Shown here in pieces: positions 1 through 5,820 of a stretch of DNA of 27,277 nucleotides. The stretch comes from a virus. The notes below the pieces were generated by a model, which did not search any database, had not been told where the DNA came from, and saw nothing but the letters and a program-made list of their open reading frames with translations. The stretch is from IMG/VR virus record IMGVR_UViG_3300046529_000497, positions 1 to 27,277 of that record. One strand, written 5' to 3'. How positions within the stretch are numbered: the first letter of the stretch is position 1; the number at the start of each line of letters is the position of its first letter. A program made the translations under genes and the position numbers.

Positions 1-80
1 CGACCGAGGGCTACATCAAGCAGCGCGAGGTGCCCGTTTCGACTATCCGCCTCGCCCTTCCCGCTGTAAAATCCGCCTGA
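1..80 (+). CDS. int: Tyrosine recombinase/phage integrase, C-terminal end (partial)
   Basis: Only the last 25 codons lie in the window, read in the frame starting at base 3 and ending with TGA at 78-80. The residues TEGYIKQREVP fit the end of the catalytic domain of tyrosine recombinases, in which a conserved Tyr (here codon 12-14) forms the 3'-phosphotyrosine link to DNA; the preceding T-x-x-Y spacing is typical of phage integrases. The gene ends about 130 nt before a tRNA-Pro 3' fragment, the expected arrangement for an int gene whose 3' end abuts its own attachment site. The Arg-His-Arg catalytic residues lie outside the window, so the family call rests on this short tail plus context. Confidence 0.75.
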   Translation, partial: TEGYIKQREVPVSTIRLALPAVKSA

Positions 81-84
81 AATT

Positions 85-97
85 TTTCTAATATTTT
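85..97 (+). repeat. TTTCTAATATTTT motif, left copy (possible integrase arm site)
   Basis: The 13-mer TTTCTAATATTTT lies just after the integrase stop codon and recurs in the same orientation at 341-353, on the other side of the tRNA-derived core. Tyrosine integrases of the lambda type bind short repeated arm sites on both flanks of attP. The position and AT-rich character fit, but binding is inferred. Confidence 0.45.
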
Positions 98-208
98 GTG
101 GCTGACTAGCCGCAGAGCCGCGCCAGAGCCTGCTCGTTTCTTGAGCATTTCCTTAGAAAGCTGGTTTGCAACTCCTTGAGCGTAAAGCGTTAAATCATCT
201 GAACGTTG

Positions 209-257
<49 letters not shown>

Positions 258-263
258 GAATAG

Positions 264-298
264 AACCCGCGTCGGCATTAGCTGACGCGGGTTTTTTC
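264..298 (+). terminator. Rho-independent terminator after the tRNA-Pro fragment
   Basis: A strong hairpin pairs 264-276 (AACCCGCGTCGGC) with 281-293 around an ATTA loop, with one G-T pair, and is followed by a T-run to about 297. It starts six bases after the tRNA CCA end. In an integrated phage it would terminate the rebuilt host tRNA transcript or limit transcription across att. It may have been carried over from the host tRNA locus together with the core. Confidence 0.8.
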
Positions 299-329
299 TT
301 GTGCTCGTTTTTTATGCAGGGGCGGACGG

Positions 330-353
330 ATATTAGAAACTTTCTAATATTTT
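330..353 (+). repeat. Palindrome ATATTAGAAA-C-TTTCTAATAT plus TTT, right copies of the arm-like motif
   Basis: A perfect 10-bp inverted repeat with a single central base spans 330-350. Its right half extends into a second full copy of TTTCTAATATTTT at 341-353, identical to 85-97. The right flank of the core therefore carries the motif in both orientations and the left flank carries one copy. Either integrase arm binding or a dimeric accessory or regulator protein could explain it. Confidence 0.45.
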
Positions 354-385
354 TCTCTAGCTGGCGCATCGCGCGCCCGGCGTGA

Positions 386-405
386 TACTGTACATTCATA
401 CAGTG
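386..405 (+). promoter_or_regulatory. LexA-type SOS box
   Basis: The sequence contains ACTGTA-N6-TACAGT (387-404), matching the CTGT-N8-ACAG LexA operator used by Escherichia coli and by betaproteobacteria. It lies 27 nt before the ATG of the next gene. The two extra symmetric base pairs on each arm and the promoter-proximal position make a chance match less likely, although the bare 8-base core alone could occur by chance in a window this size. LexA binding is inferred. Confidence 0.6.
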
Positions 406-431
406 TTTTGAATGGGCGGAAGGAGCAGACG

Positions 432-623
432 ATGACGGCGATGTGGTGCCCTGTCTGCGCGCGGCGGCTCGCGCGCGATGAGTTTCAGCCGGCGGTCGGT
501 GACGTGCCGGATCGATGGATGTGCGGCGACTGCGATTGCATCGTCAACGAATACGACGACGAGTACGAGCACCCGGACTGGATTGCGGCCGTAGAAGATC
601 AGGCACCGGCATGCGATGGGTAA
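432..623 (+). CDS. Small cysteine-motif (zinc-ribbon-like) protein, SOS-box led
   Basis: A 63-residue protein with two CxxC pairs, CPVC at residues 6-9 and CGDC at 31-34, consistent with one four-cysteine zinc ribbon, followed by an acidic segment (NEYDDEYEH). The start at 432 is chosen because AAGGAG (419-424) lies seven bases upstream; an in-frame ATG at 408 has no comparable ribosome-binding site. It is transcribed away from att, downstream of the LexA-type box at 386-405. It shares eight bases with the next gene (ATG of the next gene at 616, TAA here at 621-623), suggesting coupled translation. I do not recognise a named family. A regulatory or nucleic-acid-binding role is possible, and an SOS-induced role is inferred only from the operator. 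Confidence 0.7.
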   Translation: MTAMWCPVCARRLARDEFQPAVGDVPDRWMCGDCDCIVNEYDDEYEHPDWIAAVEDQAPACDG

Positions 624-861
624 GAACGGAAGCGTTCTCCTTGGCGAGTTCGCCGAGCGCGCGAGCCACATCGACATCGCGTGCTCTCGGTGCGACCGCA
701 AAGGCCGGTATCGAGTCGCCAAGCTAGTTGCGCGACTCGGCGAGGAATTCCCGATGACGGATCTTGGCGCCGAGCTGGCGGATTGTCCTCGGCGGAGCGC
801 CACCGCTCATCACGAGCGGTGCGATGTGTATTTCCCCAAGCTTGCACAGATCATGGCTTAA
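616..861 (+). CDS. Small cysteine-containing phage protein
   Basis: An 81-residue protein. Its core has CSRCDRKGRY (C23, C26) followed by a basic helix, then CPRR (C57) and a late cysteine (C69) near two histidines (H65, H66), a pattern suggesting a zinc-stabilised fold. Similar short proteins with a C-x-x-C-x-R-x-G-R start and a later DCPRR motif are familiar from phages and alphaproteobacterial and betaproteobacterial genomes, with no assigned function. It overlaps the upstream zinc-ribbon gene by eight bases and so probably shares its promoter and LexA-type operator. Its end converges on the DUF1353 gene of the late operon with a four-base overlap of opposite strands (858-861), and no terminator is seen between them. 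Confidence 0.65.
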   Translation: MGKNGSVLLGEFAERASHIDIACSRCDRKGRYRVAKLVARLGEEFPMTDLGAELADCPRRSATAHHERCDVYFPKLAQIMA

Positions 862-1223
862 GACTGCCAGTGACCTGCTCCGCCGAGACGCACGCCGGCC
901 CACATCAGCCACGACCGCCACTTCGGCACGCCAGTCAGCAGCGACGCCTCCTTCAATACGGCATCGGCAACGTCGCGCGTCACCGGATGCTCGGTATATA
1001 ACCAGTCATGCACGACCGACGCGAGCGTGCTCGTATCGCCGCACAGCCAGTAGACGAGCGGAGCGCGCGGGACAGACGCATAGTCCGTGATGAAGCCAGC
1101 CGGCACGGTGAAGGTCTGGTCGGCGATGTCCGACTGATAGACGAGCGGCGCGGTCAAGCGCCACTTCCCATCATCCAACACGCTGGCGTTCTCGACTCGA
1201 AGCTCGGTCAGGAATGCGCTCAT
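858..1223 (-). CDS. DUF1353 family phage protein
   Basis: A 121-residue protein matching the DUF1353 family (PF07087) by its core: a hydrophobic ...AGFITDYASVPR... motif followed by a conserved VHDWLY segment. DUF1353 proteins occur widely at phage lysis or tail-end loci; their function is unknown. The conserved Asp, His, Asp and Tyr residues suggest a metal site or enzyme activity, but this is inference. Its ATG overlaps the stop of the upstream lipoprotein gene by four bases (ATGA), indicating translational coupling. It is the last gene of the minus-strand late operon. A longer open frame exists upstream, but it is antisense and out-of-frame read-through over the lipoprotein gene. Confidence 0.85.
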   Translation of the reverse strand: MSAFLTELRVENASVLDDGKWRLTAPLVYQSDIADQTFTVPAGFITDYASVPRAPLVYWLCGDTSTLASVVHDWLYTEHPVTRDVADAVLKEASLLTGVPKWRSWLMWAGVRLGGAGHWQS

Positions 1224-1657
1224 TGCGCGCTCGCGATCGCCGTTGCAATTGCGACCTGCGCCGCGGTGATTGCGATCTCGGCGGCTGTCTTCTGTGCCTG
1301 GTCGAGCGGCGACAGATCGATGATCCGAATGAGCGACGGAATCGCCTGATTCGCGAGCGCTTGAACGTCGGCAACCGAGAACGTGACCGGCGCGCCGTCC
1401 GCCGCGTTGCTCGCGAATGCGCATACCTTTGAAGTCGCCGCCGACGCCTGCGAGAGCTGCGCGATCGCATCGGCCGACAGTTGTGACTGCATCGCAAGCA
1501 TCGAGCTCATGAACGGCTGCACGACGGCGCACTGCTTCACGACCTGCTTCTGCAGATTCGCGAGGGCGTCGGATGCCGGAACGGTGGTGACCGTCGAGCA
1601 TGCGGAGAGAAAGAGCGCGACGAGGCCTGCCGCGAGCAGCATGATGGTGCGTTTCAT
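1220..1657 (-). CDS. Lipoprotein, candidate lysis accessory (possible spanin)
   Basis: A 145-residue protein with a clear lipoprotein signal: MKR, a hydrophobic stretch, then the lipobox LSAC with the lipidated cysteine at residue 20. The mature part is Ala/Gln/Ser-rich and probably helical, with two further cysteines (C43, C79). It ends in an Ala/Ile-rich segment (about 124-145) that is moderately hydrophobic. AAGGA lies just upstream of the ATG. It sits between a holin-like gene and DUF1353. No separate Rz/Rz1 pair is visible in the window, so a role in outer-membrane disruption is plausible. A unimolecular spanin would need a true C-terminal transmembrane segment, and the Glu and Gln within this one weaken that reading. 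An outer-membrane lipoprotein of other function, such as exclusion, remains possible. Confidence 0.6.
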   Translation of the reverse strand: MKRTIMLLAAGLVALFLSACSTVTTVPASDALANLQKQVVKQCAVVQPFMSSMLAMQSQLSADAIAQLSQASAATSKVCAFASNAADGAPVTFSVADVQALANQAIPSLIRIIDLSPLDQAQKTAAEIAITAAQVAIATAIASAQ

Positions 1658-1697
1658 GGTGATTTCCTTCGATGAGATACCGCTCGCGCGGCGGGAC

Positions 1698-1919
1698 TTA
1701 CTGTTGCGTCGGGGCCGCCGACTCGCTGGCCGATGCTCGTGCGAGCAGATAGTTGTAGAGCGCGTGCGCGCCGGCCGCGACCAGGCCAGCGAGCAAATAC
1801 GACACGGTTTCAGGAACCGGTCGCGGAAAGCCGCCCAGTGCCCATTCGACCGCGGGAACGAGCGACGCGGCGCTGACCGTCAGGCCGCCCGTGACAATGC
1901 TCGACGAGGATGTACTCAT
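1698..1919 (-). CDS. Holin-like small membrane protein
   Basis: A 73-residue protein with two predicted membrane segments (about residues 8-28 and 38-59), separated by a proline-rich turn (FPRPVPE) and followed by a short polar tail. Size, topology and position next to a lipoprotein gene fit a class II phage holin, which would permeabilise the inner membrane to release or activate the endolysin. The start has GGAG nine to ten bases upstream (GGAGTGAACGCATG). The endolysin is not adjacent: it lies about 3 kb upstream in the operon (4818-5354), next to another single-TM protein that could also serve as a holin or antiholin. No sequence motif proves holin activity, so the call rests on topology and neighbourhood. 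Confidence 0.6.
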   Translation of the reverse strand: MSTSSSSIVTGGLTVSAASLVPAVEWALGGFPRPVPETVSYLLAGLVAAGAHALYNYLLARASASESAAPTQQ

Positions 1920-1931
1920 GCGTTCACTCCA

Positions 1932-2288
1932 TCAGGAATCGGCCAGCGGCCGGTGAGAGATTTTGTCGTTCCAGCGCGCGGCGTCAGCGACGACGTCGAC
2001 GTTGAAACTCTTGAAGTTGCCCAGGTGCCCGGTGAAGAGGTGGCAGTTGACGCCGCCCTTGTTCGCCTCACAGAGAGTCACGAGATTGTTCGGGTCGAGC
2101 TCTAGATCCGGATGCAGATGGAAAGGCCGTATGTGATGCACTTCGAGCTTTTCCGTTCCTCCGCACACTGCGCACGTGGGGTTCAGCGTGAGGTGGTGCT
2201 TTCGGATCGTGGGCCAGTGCGACGACCGCTTCGCCGCGACCGGATGCTTGCCCTTCGCAGCATCGACGAGGTGTTTGAAGATGGGCAT
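1932..2288 (-). CDS. HNH endonuclease
   Basis: A 118-residue protein with a CxxC (C39, C42), the core HHIRP (H51-H52), then a DPNNLVTLC segment (N67-N68, C73) and a final CH (C82-H83): the beta-beta-alpha-metal HNH fold stabilised by zinc. The N-terminal MPIFKHLVDAAKGKHP stretch is typical of small phage HNH proteins. Many cos-type phages carry such a nuclease beside the terminase, where it helps genome packaging. Here it lies at the far end of the late operon among lysis genes, so it may be a packaging cofactor displaced from its usual place or a free-standing homing-type nuclease. No good Shine-Dalgarno precedes the ATG; a terminator-like hairpin ends about 10 bases upstream, so translation may be weak. 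Confidence 0.85.
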   Translation of the reverse strand: MPIFKHLVDAAKGKHPVAAKRSSHWPTIRKHHLTLNPTCAVCGGTEKLEVHHIRPFHLHPDLELDPNNLVTLCEANKGGVNCHLFTGHLGNFKSFNVDVVADAARWNDKISHRPLADS

Positions 2289-2298
2289 GTCGTAAACG

Positions 2299-2321
2299 AA
2301 AAAAGCCGCCCGAAGGCGGCT
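2299..2321 (-). terminator. Intercistronic hairpin, GCCGCC-TTCG-GGCGGC-T6
   Basis: On the minus strand, AGCCGCC-TTCG-GGCGGCT is followed by a T-run (2299-2304). It lies between the fibre-adaptor-like gene and the HNH gene, about 10 bases before the HNH start. The core is the same as the hairpins at 17235-17257 and 20904-20926. Confidence 0.75.
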
Positions 2322-2341
2322 GGTTAGTGGCGTCGCGCCGA

Positions 2342-2671
2342 TCAGCGCGCTATAACTTGCACCGGTAGCGTCCGCGAGTCGGTGCGCCCCATGCTTGTCG
2401 TAAAAGTGAAGCGGACGTTGTATGTCACGCCTGCCGTACCGCCGGATAGCCATGCGACAAGCAGGCTCGACGCGACGCCTTGACTGTTCGCGGCGATCGA
2501 CGACGAGTTGACCGTGACGCCGGTGTCCGCCGTTACTTGCAGGCCGGTGACAATCTCTCCAGAGACAAGCCACGGTTGTTGGTTGATGCCGGCGGCCGGC
2601 GCAAGGTCGAGCGCGTAATCCAACACGGCGCTCGGGTCCTTGTACTGCGTTGGAATCGCTTGCGGTTTCAT
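2342..2671 (-). CDS. Phage fibre-tail adaptor-like beta-sandwich protein
   Basis: A 109-residue protein that starts with KDPSAVLDYALDLAP, a motif familiar from small phage structural proteins in which a DPxxxLDYxxDW-type opening precedes an Ig-like domain. The rest alternates hydrophobic and Ser/Thr residues (VTGLQVTADTGVTV... YNVRFTFTTSMGRTDSRTL), as in a small beta-sandwich. It follows the repeat-rich protein by 15 bases in the same direction, so the two probably work together, for example as the attachment piece of a fibre. No ribosome-binding site is clear; translation may be coupled to the upstream gene. The exact family assignment is from memory of similar proteins and is uncertain. Confidence 0.55.
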   Translation of the reverse strand: MKPQAIPTQYKDPSAVLDYALDLAPAAGINQQPWLVSGEIVTGLQVTADTGVTVNSSSIAANSQGVASSLLVAWLSGGTAGVTYNVRFTFTTSMGRTDSRTLPVQVIAR

Positions 2672-2686
2672 GTATGGCCCAAAGGG

Positions 2687-4345
2687 TTATGCGGTGACAC
2701 ATGCCGTGCGAACATCGAGCGGCAAGACGACAGTCCGCTCGTCATCCCCGACATCGAGTTTTCGAAGCTCCGCCCCGATGGCGGCAAATCGCCTTTCACC
2801 TGCAATTCCGACGGACCGGATGTCCGAATAGATCGGCACCGTGACGGGATCGACCAGTTCGCGCGCGACGAACGCGGCCGCCGCACAAATGTTAGGCTGC
2901 TGCGTTGCCGCCGCTGCGGCGACGATCCCTTCAAGCTGAATCGCTGTCGTGCTCGCACTGGCATTCGCGGACTGAATCGCACTTCCAGACGTCGACACCA
3001 ACACTGATGCCGACGTCGACACGAGCGAAGTACTGCCCGACGTCGCGGCCGATACCATCGCGCCCACCGCCGCGGTGGCGACCGCCGCGTTCTGTTGCTG
3101 CGCGGCCGCGACAACGAAGGCCGCGATGTTGCCAATGGAAGCAGTCGTTGCGCTCGCGTTCGGCGCTTGAGTGCCGCTCGCCGAGGAAGAAACCGCGATC
3201 GCCGCGCTGGCTAACGCCGACTGCATTGACTGCGCGATCACCGCCGTCGAGCTGACCGACACCGCCGCCGCGCCAGCGGCCGCATTCGCCGCCTGCGTGA
3301 CCGCACCCACGGTTGAGACGTCCACCGCGATCGCGCTCGCGGTAGCATTCCGGGTTTGCGTTGCCAGGCCGGCCGCCGCCACCGCGACCGTAGATCCGGC
3401 CGCCGAAACGTTGTCCGCCTGCACTGATGCTGACGATGCAGATAGAGCAACGCTCGCGAGTGCCGCGCCGACGTTTTGCTGCTGATTGACGGCGCCCGAG
3501 ACAGACAGCGAGATACCCGCGGAAGATGCGCCGGCGTTCGCGCGCTGCGTGCCGGCACCCGTCGACGAGACCGTGACGGCTGCGCTGCTCGCTCCCGCGT
3601 TCAGTTGCTGTGTACCAGCCGCGCTCGACGAAAGAAGAATCGCCGCCGAGGATGCCGCGACCTGCATCTGCTGCGTACCGGCGACTGCACCGCCTACCCC
3701 GATGCTCGCCGATGCCGCCGCTGCATTCGGCTGCTGAGTTGCCGCTCCGCTCACGCTGACCGACGAGGCGCTCGCGAGATACTTGATCGCGTGAAGCATC
3801 ACGTTGAACGACGATCCGACAGTCGTCGTGATCAGAGTCTTGATCGTCAGCGTCTGCGAGGCGGAATTTGCCGCCCACGTGATCGTCGTCGAATAGAACT
3901 TCTGGTTGCCGCTTCCTGTCGTGCCTGGCGAGACGGTGTAGGCAGTCGCGCTGCCGTCTGAGAGCGTCGCGGTCAGCGTGCACGCACTCGAATACGCCGC
4001 CCAATAGATCGTCAGCGTGCGCGACGTGGTGTCGGCAGGCAGAATGATCTGAATGCCTTGGCCAGTCCCCGTCGTATTGTCGGCATAGATGCCACCAGCG
4101 AGCGCGGTGGCGGACGCAGTCGGCGTTCCGTCCGTCCAGGTGAACTTCGGGCCGTCCGTGTAACCGGTGAATGTGACGCCTGTACCGACGGTCGTCGGCA
4201 GCCCGATGGTCGATCCGCCGCCCGACTTACGATTAACTGAAGTCGCCGACTGCGGGAACTGAATCCAGTCCGTCTGCGCCGGTGACGAGAGGTTGAATGT
4301 CTCAGTACCCGCGAGGACTGTATTGGAGCCGGTGAGAGTGCCCAT
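2687..4345 (-). CDS. Repeat-rich Ala/Ser/Gln structural protein (putative fibre or stalk)
   Basis: A 552-residue protein in three parts. Residues 1-190 look like a beta-sandwich (GVTFTGYTDGPKFTWTDG, LTIYWAAYSS). Residues about 198-496 are a tandem repeat with an exact 21-residue period: Gln occurs at 204, 225, 246, 267, 288, 309, 330, 351, 372 and 393, usually with Asn three residues later, and the unit approximates AGTQQxNAxASSAAVxVSSxG. Later units are less regular (416, 458, 482). Residues 497-552 are a non-repetitive charged domain (YSDIRSVGIAGERRFAAIGAELR). The layout suggests a head, a repetitive stalk and an attachment domain. The start is supported by GGAGACTGA before the ATG. It sits between two small beta-rich phage proteins, so it is probably a virion fibre or decoration, but I do not recognise a named family. 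Confidence 0.7.
   Translation of the reverse strand: MGTLTGSNTVLAGTETFNLSSPAQTDWIQFPQSATSVNRKSGGGSTIGLPTTVGTGVTFTGYTDGPKFTWTDGTPTASATALAGGIYADNTTGTGQGIQIILPADTTSRTLTIYWAAYSSACTLTATLSDGSATAYTVSPGTTGSGNQKFYSTTITWAANSASQTLTIKTLITTTVGSSFNVMLHAIKYLASASSVSVSGAATQQPNAAAASASIGVGGAVAGTQQMQVAASSAAILLSSSAAGTQQLNAGASSAAVTVSSTGAGTQRANAGASSAGISLSVSGAVNQQQNVGAALASVALSASSASVQADNVSAAGSTVAVAAAGLATQTRNATASAIAVDVSTVGAVTQAANAAAGAAAVSVSSTAVIAQSMQSALASAAIAVSSSASGTQAPNASATTASIGNIAAFVVAAAQQQNAAVATAAVGAMVSAATSGSTSLVSTSASVLVSTSGSAIQSANASASTTAIQLEGIVAAAAATQQPNICAAAAFVARELVDPVTVPIYSDIRSVGIAGERRFAAIGAELRKLDVGDDERTVVLPLDVRTACVTA
2858..3754 (-). repeat. Degenerate 63-bp tandem coding repeat
   Basis: The segment encodes at least ten uninterrupted 21-codon units, then two to four looser units. 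The nucleotide copies are divergent, for example variants of GTTCAGTTGCTGTGTACC recurring near 3535, 3598, 3661 and 3724 on the plus strand. The period is conserved exactly while codons vary, indicating selection on the protein repeat rather than recent DNA slippage. Confidence 0.75.
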
Positions 4346-4365
4346 TCAGTCTCCGGGGCTGCTGA

Positions 4366-4785
4366 TCAGTTGCCGTTAGTTAGCGTGAAACTCGAGTCGC
4401 TCACCGTCTGACCGGTCGCGATCGACGCCGAGCCGACAAAGTTCATGTCGTAGCCGGAGCCGACGCCGCACGTGCCATCGACGTGAGCCGTGCCGCCCGA
4501 GGTCGTGATTCGGAAGAAGGTCGCCGCGGTGCCAGCGCCAGCGCCAGCCGTGCCAGTTCCGCTCGTGATGCCGTTAAGCGTGAGCACGCCCCCCGAGGGT
4601 GCAGGAGCGAACGTCGCGGCGCATGTCAGCGTCGCGAGCAGGGTCTGCGACGTGATCGCCGTATCGGGACTGGCGGGTTGCGAACCGGCGTAAATGTTGA
4701 TGAGCGCGTTTGCCCCGACCGTGGTCGTGATCGCGGCCTGCTGAGCGTTTTTCAACACCGCGCTGTATTTCAGATTCGATGCCAT
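4366..4785 (-). CDS. Conserved phage structural-type protein, function unknown
   Basis: A 139-residue protein beginning MASNLKYSAVLKNAQQAAITTTVGANALINIYAGSQPA, a pattern recurrent in phage genes near tail fibres and endolysins (an opening helix, then ...ALLxIYSGxQPA...LAxLTCNATFAPAxxGG). The body is Gly/Ala/Thr/Ser-rich and beta-like, which fits a virion component, but no enzymatic motif is visible. AGGAAAG lies just upstream of the ATG. It follows the endolysin gene by 32 bases and precedes the repeat-rich protein by 20 bases, so it appears to belong to a three-gene structural block (4785-2342) placed inside the lysis region. I cannot assign a role beyond probable virion association. Confidence 0.6.
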   Translation of the reverse strand: MASNLKYSAVLKNAQQAAITTTVGANALINIYAGSQPASPDTAITSQTLLATLTCAATFAPAPSGGVLTLNGITSGTGTAGAGAGTAATFFRITTSGGTAHVDGTCGVGSGYDMNFVGSASIATGQTVSDSSFTLTNGN

Positions 4786-4817
4786 AGCTTTCCTGTTTGA
4801 TGGTCAAATCGAGGCAC

Positions 4818-5354
4818 TCAGATCCCAAGCGCCTTCTTCGCAGCGCCGTACAGCGCGAGCCGATCGGCCGCGCCATTCGTTCCGCCATTGATGATTCGGG
4901 TGATGCGGTCGAACTGCTCGAGATCGGCGTATCCGTTCAGGCCGTGATTGGCCCACCACCAGCCCGCCGAGCTCGCCGCGTTCGCAGGCTGCTCCAGCAA
5001 CTCGGGATGAGTGATGAGGTCAAGGTCGAGGCCGATGCTCGCGAGTTGGTAATTACGCCGTCCCGTGATTTGCAAGAGGCCGCGGCCCATGAATCGCCTT
5101 CCGTCGCCCGGCTGGTTGTTCCCGAGATCAGTGCGCCCCTCGTAGCGCGTCTGCGCAGGCGTTGGCCCCCAGATCTCGCGCACATAGACGAGGCCGCCCG
5201 ACTCGTGGCCGATCTGTGCAAGGAAAGCAGCGACCCGCCGCGGCGTGTTTATCGCGAAGCGGTCGCACGTTGCCTGCAGATGCGGCAGCCATTGCGCAGC
5301 ACGAAGCTGCGTCGCGCCGGTGCCGGCGGACACGATCGTCGAGTTCAGTTCCAT
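4818..5354 (-). CDS. Endolysin, glycoside hydrolase family 19 (chitinase-like lysozyme)
   Basis: A 178-residue protein with the GH19 signature in order: FLAQIGHESGG (catalytic Glu about residue 51), a second Glu at about 60, YEGRTDLGN (71-79), GRGLLQITGRRNY (90-102) and ITRIINGGTNG near the C-terminus. GH19 phage endolysins cleave the beta-1,4 glycosidic bonds of peptidoglycan at the end of the lytic cycle. There is no signal peptide, so export would depend on a holin. It follows the coiled-coil/TM gene after a single base (TGA-C-ATG), giving a two-gene lysis unit. The length is normal for a single-domain endolysin; no separate wall-binding domain is seen. Confidence 0.92.
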   Translation of the reverse strand: MELNSTIVSAGTGATQLRAAQWLPHLQATCDRFAINTPRRVAAFLAQIGHESGGLVYVREIWGPTPAQTRYEGRTDLGNNQPGDGRRFMGRGLLQITGRRNYQLASIGLDLDLITHPELLEQPANAASSAGWWWANHGLNGYADLEQFDRITRIINGGTNGAADRLALYGAAKKALGI

Positions 5355-5355
5355 G

Positions 5356-5652
5356 TCAGTCCAGATTCGGCCACTTGCCGTGAGCGAGCGCCCAGATAAC
5401 CCCGCCGACCGTCAGAAACGGCCCGAGATAGATCGCGGCACTGCGAAGGAAGCGCGCCATGCGCGCAAAGAACGTCGCGCTCTGCCCCGCGCGATTGAAT
5501 ATTTCGATGAGTGCCCGCGTGTTGCTTTCGATGCGAAGTGAGCGCTCGTCCGCCGATTTCGTCAGCGCCGTGTTCTCCTCGATGGACTTGTGGACGGCCT
5601 CGAAGCGGCGGTCAATCTGCTCTTGGAAGTCCTCGAACCTCTGGTCGATCAT
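5356..5652 (-). CDS. Coiled-coil plus single-TM protein, XhlA/holin-like
   Basis: A 98-residue protein with an N-terminal, strongly helical charged region rich in Arg/Glu heptads (RFEDFQEQIDRRFEAV... residues 1-65) and one membrane segment at about 72-91 (AIYLGPFLTVGGVIWAL). This architecture resembles XhlA/haemolysin-type lysis accessories and similar small proteins encoded just before endolysins. It probably supports holin function or regulates endolysin release. The start at 5652 is chosen because GAGGAG lies nine bases upstream. An in-frame ATG at 5733 would translate through a terminator-like hairpin (5720-5745) and has no ribosome-binding site. The gene is followed after one base by the GH19 endolysin. 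Confidence 0.65.
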   Translation of the reverse strand: MIDQRFEDFQEQIDRRFEAVHKSIEENTALTKSADERSLRIESNTRALIEIFNRAGQSATFFARMARFLRSAAIYLGPFLTVGGVIWALAHGKWPNLD

Positions 5653-5719
5653 CGCGAACCGCTCCTCATTGCTGGGTCGGCGCTCCAGGTGCGCGGGTGG
5701 ATTCAAAAGTTGGCCCCGT

Positions 5720-5745
5720 AAAAGAAAAGCCACCCGTAGGTGGCT
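5720..5745 (-). terminator. Hairpin AGCCACC-TACG-GGTGGCT followed by T-rich tract
   Basis: On the minus strand a 7-bp stem with a TACG tetraloop is followed by TTTCTTTTAC. It lies upstream of the lysis genes and just outside the divergent acyltransferase gene. It would stop minus-strand transcripts arriving from the fibre genes, which run antisense through the acyltransferase. Confidence 0.65.
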
Positions 5746-5820
5746 GGTTACAAACCGTGTTGGCTAATCGTCGGAGATCGGCCGGGTGTTAGACTTCGTT
5801 TTTTTCGAAAGAACTGACTG

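Noticed and set aside
408-431. Upstream ATG for the zinc-ribbon gene
   Set aside because: It has no ribosome-binding site, while AAGGAG sits seven bases before the ATG at 432.
2858-3754. A CRISPR-like or satellite array suggested by the 63-bp periodicity
   Set aside because: Units are contiguous in one reading frame, diverged at DNA level, and lack distinct spacers; the period is explained by a 21-residue protein repeat.
5653-5733. Upstream start for the coiled-coil/TM protein (extra 27 residues)
   Set aside because: It would begin within a terminator-like hairpin and lacks an RBS, whereas the ATG at 5652 has GAGGAG at good spacing.
5734-5820. A sigma-70 promoter for the acyltransferase gene
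   Set aside because: TTGGCT (5760-5765) and TTAGAC (5789-5794) are separated by 23 bases, outside the usual range; no other convincing pair was found.
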